64,000 bases of DNA from Moorella glycerini (lineage in GTDB: Bacteria > Bacillota > DSM-521 > Neomoorellales > Neomoorellaceae), in the NCBI RefSeq assembly GCF_009735625.1, contig NZ_CP046244.1, positions 992,001 to 1,056,000 on the forward strand, written 5' to 3'. Shown here one piece after another: positions 27,398-36,803 of the stretch. The notes beneath the pieces were generated by a model. It did no database searches and was not told the origin of the DNA. It worked only from the letters and a program-made list of their open reading frames with translations. Position 1 is the stretch's first letter. Each line of letters opens with the position of its first letter. The position numbers and the translations under genes were made by a program.

Positions 27398-27430
27398 GAA
27401 AAAGAAAAGCCGGCCGCAGTTGCCGGCCGG
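27398..27430 (-). terminator. Terminator-like hairpin upstream of the sigma-54 promoter
   Basis: Minus-strand stem CCGGCCG / CGGCCGG with a 7-base loop, followed by CTTTTCTTTTT. No minus-strand gene precedes it, so it may shield the sigma-54 operon from antisense transcripts out of the activator region. Confidence 0.6.
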
Positions 27431-27439
27431 GAAGCCTCG

Positions 27440-27593
27440 TGTTTCATTAATATTACATTTACAATTATCTGCAACGTTTATCTATGTTTCACTGCAATAC
27501 CGGTAGAGAGAGAATTAAGGGTGAAAATTTTCAAACCAGCAAGGAAAAACTGTTTAAACGTCGAATAGTAACTCTAAAGCCCGTAATGTTTCA
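27440..27593. promoter_or_regulatory. Candidate upstream activator sites (TGTTTCA repeats)
   Basis: TGTTTCA occurs three times (27440-27446, 27485-27491, 27587-27593), plus TGTTTAAAC at 27551, all 110-275 bases upstream of the sigma-54 promoter, the usual place for enhancer-binding protein sites. No full dyad is formed, so the assignment is weak. Confidence 0.35.
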
Positions 27594-27670
27594 TCTTTGT
27601 AACGATAAAGGTTTCCTGAGGTGGCCACCTGGTGTCACCACGGCAAGAAATGAAAATCAGGAGGAAAAGG

Positions 27671-29608
27671 TTGGTGGCGGAAATTGCCTTTATTGCTCCC
27701 TATGAAGACCTGGCCCACATCGCCCGCCAGGTGAGCCTGGAGCTGGGCCTGGACCTGTCCATCCACGTTGCCCGGGTAGAAGAAGGGGCCAACCTGGCCC
27801 GCGACCTGGCTAGAAACGGTTGCCAGGTAATAGTCAGCCGCGGTGTGACGGCCTGGCTCATCGAGCAGGCCGTGGACCTCCCGGTGGTAGATGTACCCAT
27901 CGGCGGCTACGACATCCTGCGCGCCTATTACCAGGCCAAACAATTCGGCGGTCCCATCGGCATCGCCGACGTCCCTGATGTCATCCAGGGCCTGGAGAGC
28001 CTGGAAACCATCCTGGGAGATACTTTCCTCAAGTACACCCTGAAAAACCAGGATGATGACATCCGGCGGGGCATCATGGCCCTCAAGGAAGCCGGCGCCG
28101 AAGTAATCATCGGGAAAATTGCCATGGCCCGCGAGGCGCGCAATTTCGGCTTAAACAGCGTTATAATCACTTCCGGGAAGGAAACAGTTTACCAGGCCCT
28201 CAAGGAGGCCCAGCGGGTATTACAGGTCCGCCAGCAGGAGAAACGCCGGGCCGAACAATTCAAGGCCATCCTGGATTTTGCTTACGACGGCATCATCGCC
28301 CTGGATGAGGAAGGCCGGATCACCGTCTTCAACCCCGTGGCGGAAAAACTCTCCGGCTGGCGCGCCGAGGAAGCTATCGGCCGCCCGGTGACCGAGGTTA
28401 TCCCCGCCGCCCAGTGCCATATATTGTTAAAGACGGGAAAACCGGAACTTGGTGAGTTACTGGACATCGGTAATACCCGGGTAGTGGCCAACCGGGTACC
28501 CATTCTTGTCGACGGCCGCACCGTAGGAGTGGTAACTACTTTCCAGAATATTTCCAGCCTGCAAAGCCTGGAGCATAAGGTCCGGCGCCGGCTGGCCGGG
28601 CGCGGCCACGTGGCCAAGTATACCTTTGCCGACATCCTGGGCGAAAGCCCATCCTTAAAGGAAGCCGTTCGCCTGGCCCGGGAGTACGCCGCCGTCCAGT
28701 CCACGGTCCTTATTCACGGCGAGACGGGTTCGGGCAAGGAAATGTTCGCCCATGCCATTCACCTGGCCGGCCCGCGGCAGAACGGTCCCTTTGTCGCCGT
28801 CAACTGCGCCGCCCTGCCGGAAAACCTCCTGGAAAGCGAGCTTTTTGGCTATGCCGAAGGGGCCTTTACCGGCGCCCGCAAAGGCGGCAAGCCCGGCCTT
28901 TTCGAACTGGCCCACGAGGGGACCATCTTCCTGGATGAAATCGGGGAAATGTCGCCCCGCCTCCAGGCTCGGGTGCTGCGGGTCCTGGAAGAGGGGGAGA
29001 TCATGCGCCTGGGGGATGACCGCATCATCCCCGTCAACGTGCGGGTTATTGCTGCTACCCACCGGAATCTGGCGCAGATGGTCAAAGAGCAGGCTTTCCG
29101 GGAAGACCTTTACTACCGCATCAACGTCCTCAACCTGGAAATCCCGCCTTTACGGGAGCGCGGGGCCGATGTGCTCCTCCTGGCCGGACACTTTCTCCAG
29201 GAATTCTGCCGCCAGTTGCAGCGGCCGGCGGGGAACCTCACGCCTGAGGCAGCCAGGGAGTTGCTCCAGTACCAGTGGCCGGGAAACATCCGGGAGCTGC
29301 GCAACTGCATGGAACGCCTGGCCTTACGTTGCCATGGGACCACCATCAACGCTGCTGAGGTTCGCCAGGCCCTGGGGCTGGTAATAGCGCCGGAGTCCGG
29401 GGTCCCCGGAGAAGGCGCAGCAGGAGAAGGAAGAATAGAAAGACTGGCCGGCCAGGTAAGTACCCTGGAGCGCGGGTTGATTAAACGCGTCCTGGCCGAA
29501 GCAGGAGGCAACAAGGCCGAAGCCGCCCGCCGCTTAGGCGTCAGCCGCACCACCCTGTGGCGGAAGTTAAAAGAGGAAAATAAGATAGACAAAACTGGTA
29601 AAGCATAG
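27671..29608 (+). CDS. Sigma-54 dependent activator with PrpR-type sensor domain
   Basis: 645 residues: an N-terminal PrpR_N sensor (about 1-180, IVSRGVTAWLIEQ and GGYDILRAY), a PAS domain (about 195-300), an AAA+ domain with Walker A GETGSGKE and the sigma-54 contact loop ESELFGYAEGAFTGA, and a C-terminal Fis-type helix-turn-helix GNKAEAARRLGVSRTTLWRKL. The TTG at 27671 is preceded by AGGAGG at six bases. PrpR-type sensors bind small carboxylate metabolites. It is divergent from the oxidoreductase/hydro-lyase operon, which has a sigma-54 promoter, so it most likely switches that operon on in response to the substrate. Confidence 0.93.
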   Translation: MVAEIAFIAPYEDLAHIARQVSLELGLDLSIHVARVEEGANLARDLARNGCQVIVSRGVTAWLIEQAVDLPVVDVPIGGYDILRAYYQAKQFGGPIGIADVPDVIQGLESLETILGDTFLKYTLKNQDDDIRRGIMALKEAGAEVIIGKIAMAREARNFGLNSVIITSGKETVYQALKEAQRVLQVRQQEKRRAEQFKAILDFAYDGIIALDEEGRITVFNPVAEKLSGWRAEEAIGRPVTEVIPAAQCHILLKTGKPELGELLDIGNTRVVANRVPILVDGRTVGVVTTFQNISSLQSLEHKVRRRLAGRGHVAKYTFADILGESPSLKEAVRLAREYAAVQSTVLIHGETGSGKEMFAHAIHLAGPRQNGPFVAVNCAALPENLLESELFGYAEGAFTGARKGGKPGLFELAHEGTIFLDEIGEMSPRLQARVLRVLEEGEIMRLGDDRIIPVNVRVIAATHRNLAQMVKEQAFREDLYYRINVLNLEIPPLRERGADVLLLAGHFLQEFCRQLQRPAGNLTPEAARELLQYQWPGNIRELRNCMERLALRCHGTTINAAEVRQALGLVIAPESGVPGEGAAGEGRIERLAGQVSTLERGLIKRVLAEAGGNKAEAARRLGVSRTTLWRKLKEENKIDKTGKA

Positions 29609-29635
29609 TAAGATGTTATCAGAGGAGCGAAAGGG

Positions 29636-30367
29636 GTGGCAGCTATGGCTGAAGAAGCCCGGCAGGAGATAGTTTCTGGAAGGCGGGAAGCTGCTGCAGG
29701 AGAGGAAAAACTGGCGGACTTTGGCTTTTATCTGCTGGTGGATAGAATAAGTAATGTCAAAGGCGATCTGCAAAAGCAGCTCATTGACACTAAAGATACT
29801 CTGGCAGACAGGATAAATAACGTCAAAAACGACCTGCAAAAGCAAATCAGCGACACCAAAGAAGGCCTCGAGGCCAGGATAAGTAATGTTAATACCAATC
29901 TGCAAAAACAGATCAGCGACACCAAGGATAGCCTTGAAGCCAAGATAAATAACGTCAAAAGCGACCTGCAGAAGCAAATCAGCGACACTAAAGAAGGCCT
30001 CGAAGCCAGGATAAATAACGTCAAAAGCGACCTGCAAAAGCAAATTAGCGACACTAAAGAGGGCCTCGAAGCCAAGATAAATAACGTCAAAAGCGACCTG
30101 CAAAAGCAAATCAGCGACACTAAAGAGGGCCTCGAGGCCAGGATAAGTAATGTCAAGAACGACCTGCAAAAACAGATAAGTGACACTAAAGAAGCCCAGG
30201 AAGCCAGGTTTGATAATAAAATTGAAGCCCTACGCCAGGAAGTAAAAAATGATATCAACCGTCTTGATGGCAAACTGGATAATACACGGTGGTGGAGCAT
30301 AGCCACATTCTTTGCGGTCCTGTTAGGTTCCCTGGCAATTGCTTACTCCATATATTTCGCGAAGTAG
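29636..30367 (+). CDS. Membrane-anchored coiled coil with seven 22-residue repeats
   Basis: 243 residues (GTG start at 29636 or ATG at 29645). After a charged N-terminus, residues about 36-189 are seven tandem 22-mers of the type ARINNVKSDLQKQISDTKEG plus LE. The 22-residue period equals two hendecads (11-mers), which favours a straight or slightly right-handed coiled coil. A C-terminal hydrophobic span (STWW-like ...TFFAVLLGSLAIAYSIYF) anchors it in the membrane, leaving a rod in the cytoplasm or outside. No function is recognised. It lies 27 bp after the activator gene and is followed by a strong terminator. Confidence 0.8.
   Translation: MAAMAEEARQEIVSGRREAAAGEEKLADFGFYLLVDRISNVKGDLQKQLIDTKDTLADRINNVKNDLQKQISDTKEGLEARISNVNTNLQKQISDTKDSLEAKINNVKSDLQKQISDTKEGLEARINNVKSDLQKQISDTKEGLEAKINNVKSDLQKQISDTKEGLEARISNVKNDLQKQISDTKEAQEARFDNKIEALRQEVKNDINRLDGKLDNTRWWSIATFFAVLLGSLAIAYSIYFAK
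29741..30202 (+). repeat. Seven in-frame 66-bp tandem repeats
   Basis: Units begin at 29741, 29807, 29873, 29939, 30005, 30071 and 30137. The central units (4-6) are nearly identical in DNA, the outer ones have diverged, as expected for repeat growth from the middle. They encode the 22-residue coiled-coil repeats. Confidence 0.92.
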
Positions 30368-30378
30368 TAGAAAAATGG

Positions 30379-30412
30379 CTAAGGGGTGCATAACAGCACC
30401 CCTTAGTTTTTT
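30379..30412 (+). terminator. Intrinsic terminator after the coiled-coil gene
   Basis: Perfect 11-bp stem CTAAGGGGTGC / GCACCCCTTAG, 6-base loop, then six T residues. It may also serve fdhA on the minus strand, where ATTTTTC follows more distantly. Confidence 0.9.
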
Positions 30413-30427
30413 AAGGCTGGACAGTTC

Positions 30428-33124
30428 TTAGCCAGCCGGTTCTAGCCGCACTGCGGTCACCTTATATTCCGCCGTCTTGGCGATGGGGTCAAAGGCGGCG
30501 TTGGTCAGGATGTTCACCGGCGATTCTTTGTAGTGGTAGGACATGAACATGATCCCCGGCGGTACCCGGTCCGTCACCCTTACTTTCGTTACCAGCCGGC
30601 CGCGGCGGGAAACGACCGTCACCCTGTCTCCCGTCTGGACCCCCAGTTCCGCTGCCTGGACGGGGTTAATCTCCGCCAGCTCTTCCGGCCGGTAGCTTTC
30701 CAGGGCGGGCGAATGGCGGGTGGTAATGCCGTAGTGATACAGCATGCGGCCGGTAGTCAGCAAAATGGGGTATTCCTCGTCCGTCAGCTCGGCCGGCGGC
30801 TGGTACTCGATGCCCTGGAGCAGGCCCTTGCCCCGCGGGAACCTGCCGGCATGGAGGAACTTCGTCCCCGGGTGATCGGGCGTTGGGCAGGGCCACTGCA
30901 GGCCATTACCCTCCAGGCGGGCATAGTTCATTCCGGCATAGCTGGGGGTGAGACTTGCCATCTCGGCGAAAATCTGCTCCGGGGAGTCGTAGTGCATGGG
31001 GTAGCCCAGGCGCGTCGCCAGATCGCAGATAATCTGCCAGTCGGGCCGGGACTCGCCCCTGGGGCTCAAAGCCCGGCGCACCCTTTGCACCCGGCGCTCG
31101 GTGCTGGTAAAGGTGCCGTCCTTCTCCAGGAAACTGGCGCCGGGCAGGATGACGTCGGCAAACTTCGCCGTCTCGGAAATAAAGAGATCCTGCACTACCA
31201 GGAAGTCCAGGTTGGCCAGGGCCCTGCGCACGTGGGTGATGTCCGGGTCCGTCAGGGCCGGGTCTTCGCCCATGATGTACATGGCCCTGATATAGCCCTC
31301 AGCCGCCAGGTCGATCATCTCCGGGATGCGGAGGCCCGGGGTGGCGTCCAGCCGGCAGTTCCAGGCGACGGCAAAGCGCTCCCGCACCTCCGGGTTGGCC
31401 ACCTTCTGGTAGCCCGGGAAGACATCGGGCAGGGCACCCATGTCGCAGGCCCCCTGGACGTTATTCTGGCCGCGCAGGGGGTTGACGCCGCTGAACTCTT
31501 TGCCCACATGGCCGGTAATCATGGCCAGGTTGGCCAGGTTCATGACGTTGCTGGTACCGCTGGTATGCTCAGTGATGCCCAGGGTATAGAAGATCCCCGC
31601 CCTGTCAGTCGTGGCGTAAAGCCGCGCTGCGGCGTAGATCTTCTCCGCCGGCACGCCGGTAATCCCCGCCACCCGTTCCGGCGGGTAGTTCTGGACCACA
31701 GCCCGGAGGCTCTCAAAACCTTCCGTCCGCTCCTCGATAAACTTTTTATCCACCAGGCCTTCCGTGATGATGACGTACATCAGGCCGTTAATCAAAGCCA
31801 CATTGGTCCCGGGTCTGATGGGCAGCCACAGGTGGGCGTGCTCCACCAGCTCAATCCGGCGCGGGTCAACGACGATGAGCTTAGCTCCCCGCCGGGCGGC
31901 CTGTTTCATTTTCTGGCCGATGACCGGGTGGGCCTCGGTGGTGTTGGAACCGATAATAAGCAGGACGTCGTTATGCTCAATTTCGGCGATGGAGTTCGTC
32001 ATAGCGCCGCTACCGAATGCTATGGCCAGACCGGCCACGGTAGGGGCGTGTCAGGTCCGGGCGCAGTGATCGACGTTGTTGGTGCCGATCACCGCCCGCA
32101 TGAACTTCTGCATCAGGTAGTTTTCTTCGTTGGTACACCGGGCCGAACTCAAGGCAGCGATGGCCCGGCTGCCGTACTGTTCCTTGATCTCTTGCAGGCG
32201 CCGGGCGGTATAGTCAAGGGCCTCGTCCCAGGTAGCTTCCCGGAAGCGGCCCTCGCCCCGCTCGCCCACGCGGATGAGGGGCCGGGTAATGCGGTCCGGG
32301 CTTTCGGCAAAGTCGGCGCCAAAGCGGCCCTTGACGCAGAGCCAGCCGCTATTGACCAGGGGGTTGTCATAACCGCGGACGCGCACCACATGGTCGTCCT
32401 TCACGCTGACCTCCAGGTTACAGCCCACGCCGCAGAAGGTGCAGGTGGTACGCACTTTGGTGAGTTCCCACTCGCGGCCCTGCCATAAACTCGCCTTCTC
32501 CACCAGGGCCCCCACCGGGCAGACCTGGACACAGTTGCCGCAAAAGACACATTCCTCCGATTCCCTTAAGGTTAGATCCATGGCCGGGGTTACCCTGGTG
32601 TTGAAACCGCGATGGGCAAAGTCGATGACGTTGTTAACCTGGACTTCCGCGCAAACGCGGATGCACTTGCCGCACAGGATACACTTGTTCATATCCCGCA
32701 CGATGAAGGGGTTGTCATCCTCCAGGGGATAGTCGTGTTTTTCCCCGTGGAATTTGTCTCCCCTTACGCCGTAATAGTAGGCGTAATCCTGCAGGCTGCA
32801 GGCGCCGCTCTTGCTGCAGGTGAGGCAGTCCTGGGGATGGTTGGCCAGCAATAATTCCAGCATCATTTTACGGGCTTCAACTACTTGCGGCGAAGCCGTC
32901 TGCACCACCATACCCTCAGCGACGGTGGTCACGCAGGAGGCCGGCAGGCCGCGCATACCCTCGATTTCCACCACACACAGGCGGCAGCCGCCCCAGGGCG
33001 TGAGCTTCGGGTCATGACAAAGGGTAGGGATAAAGATGCCGTTATTCCGGGCGGCCTGCAAGACCGTTGTCCCGGCCGGTACGGTAATTCTCTTGCCATC
33101 TATGGTCAAGGTGACATCAGCCAT
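30428..33124 (-). CDS. fdhA: Formate dehydrogenase alpha subunit, selenocysteine protein
   Basis: 898 residues read through an in-frame TGA at 32051-32053 as selenocysteine 358, giving DHCART-Sec-HAPTVAG, the metal-ligand site of Sec formate dehydrogenases. The N-terminus is NuoG-like: a [2Fe-2S] site ([15 protein letters not shown]) and further clusters including [11 protein letters not shown] and [12 protein letters not shown]. Then follow the Mo/W-bis-PGD domain with its own cluster ([10 protein letters not shown]) and the C-terminal domain ([11 protein letters not shown]). It resembles the NADP-linked tungsten enzyme of Moorella thermoacetica, which reduces CO2 to formate in the methyl branch of the Wood-Ljungdahl pathway. 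NuoF- and NuoE-like genes lie upstream in the same operon. Confidence 0.95.
32020..32053 (-). promoter_or_regulatory. Bacterial SECIS element and UGA selenocysteine codon
   Basis: Thirteen bases after the TGA, the coding strand forms TGGCC-GGTCT-GGCCA, a stem with the GGUCU apical loop that SelB recognises in fdhF-type SECIS hairpins. It supports reading the TGA as Sec rather than stop. Confidence 0.88.
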
Positions 33125-33200
33125 CTGTTTTCCCCCCTACGTAAATAGATGTGGGAAGTTGGAGCTTAAAGTCTCTAAAACCCACCATTTTCGTTCTTCG

Positions 33201-35099
33201 CTACAGCCTGGATATAGCCCCGAATTTGCACTTCTCCATACAACTGCCGCACTTGATGCACAAGGCAGGATCAATCCGGTGCGGCTGCTTTTTCTCGCCG
33301 CTGATGGCCCCCGCCGGGCAGGCGCGGGCACAGGCGCCGCAACCGGTACACTTGCCGGCGTCAATGGTATAGACCAGCAAGGCCTGGCAGACATGGGCCG
33401 GGCAGCGCTTATCTTTGATGTGGGCCTCATATTCTTGGCGGAAGTACTGGAGGGTGGAGAGGATGGGGTTGGGGCAGGTCTGCCCCAGGCCGCAGAGGGC
33501 CGTGTTCTTGACTACTCGCGCCAGGGTCTCCAGGGTATCCAGATCCTCCATCTTCCCCTGGCCCTCACAGATGCGGGTGAGGATCTCCAGCATCCGTTTG
33601 GTGCCCTCCCGGCAGGGGGTACACTTGCCGCAGGATTCCGCCTGGGTAAAGTTCAGGAAAAAGCGCGCCACATCTACCATACAGGTATTCTCATCCATGA
33701 CCACCATGCCGCCGGAACCCATGATGGCCCCGGCCCGGGTCAGGGAGTCATAGTCCACCGGCAGGTCGAGCTTGTCCTCGGGCAGGCAGCCGCCCGACGG
33801 GCCGCCGATCTGGACGGCCTTGAACTGCTTATCATCCTGGATACCGCCGGCAATATCAAAGATAATTTCCCGTAGGGTTATCCCCATCGGCACTTCGATG
33901 AGCCCGGTCTTTTTGACCTTGCCCGTCAGGCAGAAGACCTTGGTCCCCTTGCTCTTTTCCGTGCCCATGGCGGCAAACCACTGGCCGCCGTTCTTGATAA
34001 TAAAGGGGACGTTGGCGTAGGTTTCGACATTATTGATATTGGTAGGCTTACCCCATAACCCCTGCTGCGCCGGGAAGGGCGGCCGCACCCGGGGCATGCC
34101 CCGCTTGCCTTCGATGGAAGCCAGCAAGGCCGTCTCCTCGCCGCAGACGAAGGCGCCAGCACCGGCCTTGATATGCAGGTCAAAATTAAAGCCCGTCCCC
34201 AGGATATCCCGGCCCAGCAGGCCCTTTTCTCCCGCCGCGGTAATGGCCATTTTCAGGCGCTTGATGGCCAGGGGGTACTCGGCGCGGCAGTAAATATAGC
34301 CCTCATCGGCGCCAATGGCATAAGCGGCGATGGTCATGCCCTCAATAACGGCAAAGGGGTCGCCTTCCAGGACGCTGCGATCCATAAAGGCGCCGGGATC
34401 GCCCTCATCGGCGTTGCAGACCACATACTTTTTGTCCCCCGGGGCTTGCCGGGTAAAACTCCACTTCAGGCCCGTAGGAAAGCCGGCACCGCCCCGGCCG
34501 CGCAGGCCCGAGATCTTGATTTCTTCGATAACCTGTTCCGGGGACATCCCGCTCAAGACCTTTTCCAGGGCCTCATAGCCGCCGGTGGCGATATATTCTT
34601 CCAGGCTTTCAGGGTTGGTAAGCCCCAGGCGGGAAGTTACCACCCGTACCTGCCGCCCATAGTAAGTGCTTCCTGGCATCACCGGGATGCCTTCATAGGG
34701 AGTTGCCTCACCGGACAACTGGATAAGGGCCCATTCCCTGACAGGCTCCCCCTGAACCAAATGTTTTTCAATCAAGCCGGGGACCCGCTCCGGCGTTACG
34801 TCGCCGTAAAACACCCGCGGTTTCCCCGGCAGGGCTACTTCCACAATGGGCTCAGCGTAACACATGCCGATACAGCTCGTCTGGCTTATATCTACCTGCA
34901 AACCCCGCCTGGCTATCTCTTCTGCCAGGGCCGCCATTACCTTCGCTCCCCCGGCCGCCTGGCCGCAGGTGCTCATGCCCACGGTAAGGGAGGGCCTGTC
35001 CCCCCGGTGAGATTGCTGCTGCAAAGTTTCCCGCCATTCCTTCAAGTCCTGCAATTCAGTTTCACCCCCACCTAAAAATAGAAGTCTTTTTATATCCAT
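33201..35099 (-). CDS. fdhB: NuoF-like NAD(P)/FMN subunit of formate dehydrogenase
   Basis: 632 residues: an N-terminal thioredoxin-like [2Fe-2S] domain (TCGQAAGG and SCIGMC, about 44-80), the FMN/NADH Rossmann region GLRGRGGAGFPTGLKW and GAGAFVCGEETALLASIEG, an SLBB segment, the N3-type cluster ESCGKCTPCREGT and a C-terminal pair of [4Fe-4S] sites (CTGCGACARACP and CIKCGSCMEKC). This is the HydB/FdhB architecture. It moves electrons between NAD(P)H and the iron-sulfur chain of FdhA. It lies 76 bp upstream of fdhA and 33 bp after the NuoE-like gene. Confidence 0.92.
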   Translation of the reverse strand: MDIKRLLFLGGGETELQDLKEWRETLQQQSHRGDRPSLTVGMSTCGQAAGGAKVMAALAEEIARRGLQVDISQTSCIGMCYAEPIVEVALPGKPRVFYGDVTPERVPGLIEKHLVQGEPVREWALIQLSGEATPYEGIPVMPGSTYYGRQVRVVTSRLGLTNPESLEEYIATGGYEALEKVLSGMSPEQVIEEIKISGLRGRGGAGFPTGLKWSFTRQAPGDKKYVVCNADEGDPGAFMDRSVLEGDPFAVIEGMTIAAYAIGADEGYIYCRAEYPLAIKRLKMAITAAGEKGLLGRDILGTGFNFDLHIKAGAGAFVCGEETALLASIEGKRGMPRVRPPFPAQQGLWGKPTNINNVETYANVPFIIKNGGQWFAAMGTEKSKGTKVFCLTGKVKKTGLIEVPMGITLREIIFDIAGGIQDDKQFKAVQIGGPSGGCLPEDKLDLPVDYDSLTRAGAIMGSGGMVVMDENTCMVDVARFFLNFTQAESCGKCTPCREGTKRMLEILTRICEGQGKMEDLDTLETLARVVKNTALCGLGQTCPNPILSTLQYFRQEYEAHIKDKRCPAHVCQALLVYTIDAGKCTGCGACARACPAGAISGEKKQPHRIDPALCIKCGSCMEKCKFGAISRL

Positions 35100-35132
35100 G
35101 CTGTGGAAGCTCGCGACGTCATAGTCGTATAG

Positions 35133-35615
35133 CTAGTATTTTTCCAGGATGGCCGGGATCTTCTCCGGCACCAGGCGCCCATAGGTTTCTTCGTTAATCA
35201 TCATCACCGGGGCCAGCCCGCAGGAACCCAGGCAGGCCACCGTTTCCAGAGTAAAGCGGCCGTCGGCGGTGGTTTCATTTTTGCCTATACCCAGGGCTGC
35301 CGAAATAGCCTCCAGCAGCCGGGCACCCCCCCGTACGTGGCAGGCCGTACCCTGGCAGACGCGGATGATGTTCCGCCCGCGGGGTTTTAAGTGAAACTGG
35401 GTATAAAAAGTAGCCACGCCGTAAACCTGGCTGAAGGGGATTTTCAGCTTCCCGGCAATTTCCTGCATGATTTCTCGCGGCAGGTAACCGTAAATCTCCT
35501 GGGCTTCCTGGAGGAGAGGGATCAAGGCTCCCCTTGTCCCGGCATAGCGTTCCAGGGCATCCGCCAGGGCTTTTGCCTTAATGTTCACATCATTATTGCT
35601 GCCAGCATCCATCAA
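35133..35615 (-). CDS. NuoE-like [2Fe-2S] subunit
   Basis: 160 residues of the 24-kDa NuoE family with the four-cysteine [2Fe-2S] pattern: CQGTAC (about 91-96) and CLGSC (about 129-133). The helical N-terminus (ALIPLLQEAQEIYGYLP) and GVATFYTQF segment are typical. It is the first gene of the nuoE-nuoF-fdhA operon and completes an electron-transfer module for NAD(P)-linked or bifurcating formate dehydrogenase activity. Either of two adjacent ATG codons may be the start. Confidence 0.92.
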   Translation of the reverse strand: MMDAGSNNDVNIKAKALADALERYAGTRGALIPLLQEAQEIYGYLPREIMQEIAGKLKIPFSQVYGVATFYTQFHLKPRGRNIIRVCQGTACHVRGGARLLEAISAALGIGKNETTADGRFTLETVACLGSCGLAPVMMINEETYGRLVPEKIPAILEKY

Positions 35616-35650
35616 ATCTAGCCAACCCTCCTATCAGACGCTTTCCGCCA

Positions 35651-35675
35651 ATTTAGTGTTATTATAACACTAAAT
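35651..35675 (-). promoter_or_regulatory. 25-bp dyad overlapping the -10 box of the fdh operon
   Basis: ATTTAGTGTTAT-T-ATAACACTAAAT is a perfect dyad with 12-bp arms. On the minus strand it contains TATAAT (35661-35666), with a weak -35 (CTGACT) 18 bases upstream. It should be both promoter and operator of nuoE-nuoF-fdhA; the regulator is unknown. A Rex site (TTGTGA-type) does not fit. Confidence 0.7.
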
Positions 35676-35704
35676 CTACGCACCAGTCAGTAAGTTTTTT
35701 TGCT

Positions 35705-36757
35705 CTAAATTTTACTATTTTGCATATTTAACTTTGTACGGGCTAATATCCCCGGTCCTATATCCCCTAAATCGCCGCAGCCGGTAAGGCGCATGGCCAC
35801 GGCCAGGTCGTCGGCCAGGGCCTCCAGCTGCAGCCTCACGCCGGCGGCACCGCCGCCAATAGCGGCAATGGCCAGGGGCCGGCCCACCAGGACCGCCCGG
35901 GCGCCCAGGGCCAGCATCTTCAGGACGTCCACGCCCGAGCGTACGCCGCCGTCGGCCAGGACCGTTATTTTATCCCCCACCGCCGCCGCGATTTCCGGCA
36001 GCACCGCCGCCGTTCCCGGCGTGTGGTCCAGGGCGCGGCCGCCATGGTTGGAAACCACAATGGCCGCCGCCCCGCCGGCCACGGCGGCCTCCGCGTCGGC
36101 CACCGTCATGATGCCTTTTAAAATCAGGGGGAGTGAGGTCGCCGCCGCAATCCCGGCAATCTGCTCCACCGTCTTGGGTTCCACCAGCTGGCCGGCGCGG
36201 GTCATATTCACCAGCCCGGCAGCGTCGACATCGATACCTACGGCCACGGCGCCGGCATCCTCGGCCCGGCGGATAAGGCTCACTATTTCCCCATCTTCCC
36301 GGGGTTTAATGACCGGGATACCCCGCCCCCCGGCAGCTTTGATGGCCTTGAGCCCGGCGTCCATGAGTTCCGGCAGGGGACCGTCCCCGGTGAGGGAAAG
36401 GCTACCGGCCTCGGCCGCCCCCAGGACGAAGGCCCGCGCCAGTTCCTCTTCCCCCAGGCGGCCCTGGAAGTTGACCCTGGCCCCGGCCACGGCCGCACCC
36501 AGGATGGGAAAGGCCAGCTTCTGGCCGAAAAGCCGCAAGCCCAGGTCCTGGTCCTTGCGGTCGTGGAGAACCCGCATATTGACCTGCCAGGCCGCCAGGG
36601 CCGTAACATTATTGCGGAAAGACGCCCCGGTACCAGTGCCGCCCATTCCCGGCACGCCGGTAGGGCAGCGCCGGCCGTCACATGCCGGGCAAACGTGGCA
36701 GATGCCGTCCAGGAGCACCCTGGCCCGCTCGCGAATAGATACAAGAGTCGCCGGCAT
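35705..36757 (-). CDS. FMN-dependent alpha-hydroxy acid dehydrogenase (LldD/GOX-like)
   Basis: 350 residues of the FMN-dependent alpha-hydroxy acid oxidase TIM-barrel family. The FMN lysine lies in LILKGIMTVADAE, the catalytic His/Arg in VVSNHGGRALDHTPGT, and the phosphate loop in ADGGVRSGVDVLKMLALGA. Unusual is a cysteine-rich start, CHVCPACDGRRCPTG (about 20-34), absent from classical lactate oxidases but typical of clostridial relatives annotated only by family. ATG 36757 has AAGGAG at nine bases; the frame is open 11 codons further. It stands alone, divergent from vapBC. Substrate uncertain. Confidence 0.85.
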   Translation of the reverse strand: MPATLVSIRERARVLLDGICHVCPACDGRRCPTGVPGMGGTGTGASFRNNVTALAAWQVNMRVLHDRKDQDLGLRLFGQKLAFPILGAAVAGARVNFQGRLGEEELARAFVLGAAEAGSLSLTGDGPLPELMDAGLKAIKAAGGRGIPVIKPREDGEIVSLIRRAEDAGAVAVGIDVDAAGLVNMTRAGQLVEPKTVEQIAGIAAATSLPLILKGIMTVADAEAAVAGGAAAIVVSNHGGRALDHTPGTAAVLPEIAAAVGDKITVLADGGVRSGVDVLKMLALGARAVLVGRPLAIAAIGGGAAGVRLQLEALADDLAVAMRLTGCGDLGDIGPGILARTKLNMQNSKI

Positions 36758-36803
36758 AAGCAGCTTCTCCTTCCTGACACTTCTTGCCAAGCATATATTC
36801 TAG

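Noticed and set aside
29741-30202. Possible CRISPR-like array
   Set aside because: The 66-bp units are contiguous, without unique spacers, and code for protein repeats.
29567-30306. Long minus-strand frames antisense to the repeat gene
   Set aside because: They arise from the 66-bp in-frame repeats read backwards; they have no ribosome sites and give low-complexity hydrophobic repeats.
30533-32488. A 651-codon plus-strand frame opposite fdhA
   Set aside because: It is a GC-rich shadow frame without ribosome site or recognisable domains; the fdhA strand is clearly coding.
30428-33124. Two separate formate dehydrogenase genes divided at 32051
   Set aside because: The stop is an in-frame TGA with a SECIS hairpin and Sec-site residues; the downstream piece has no ribosome site at 32038.
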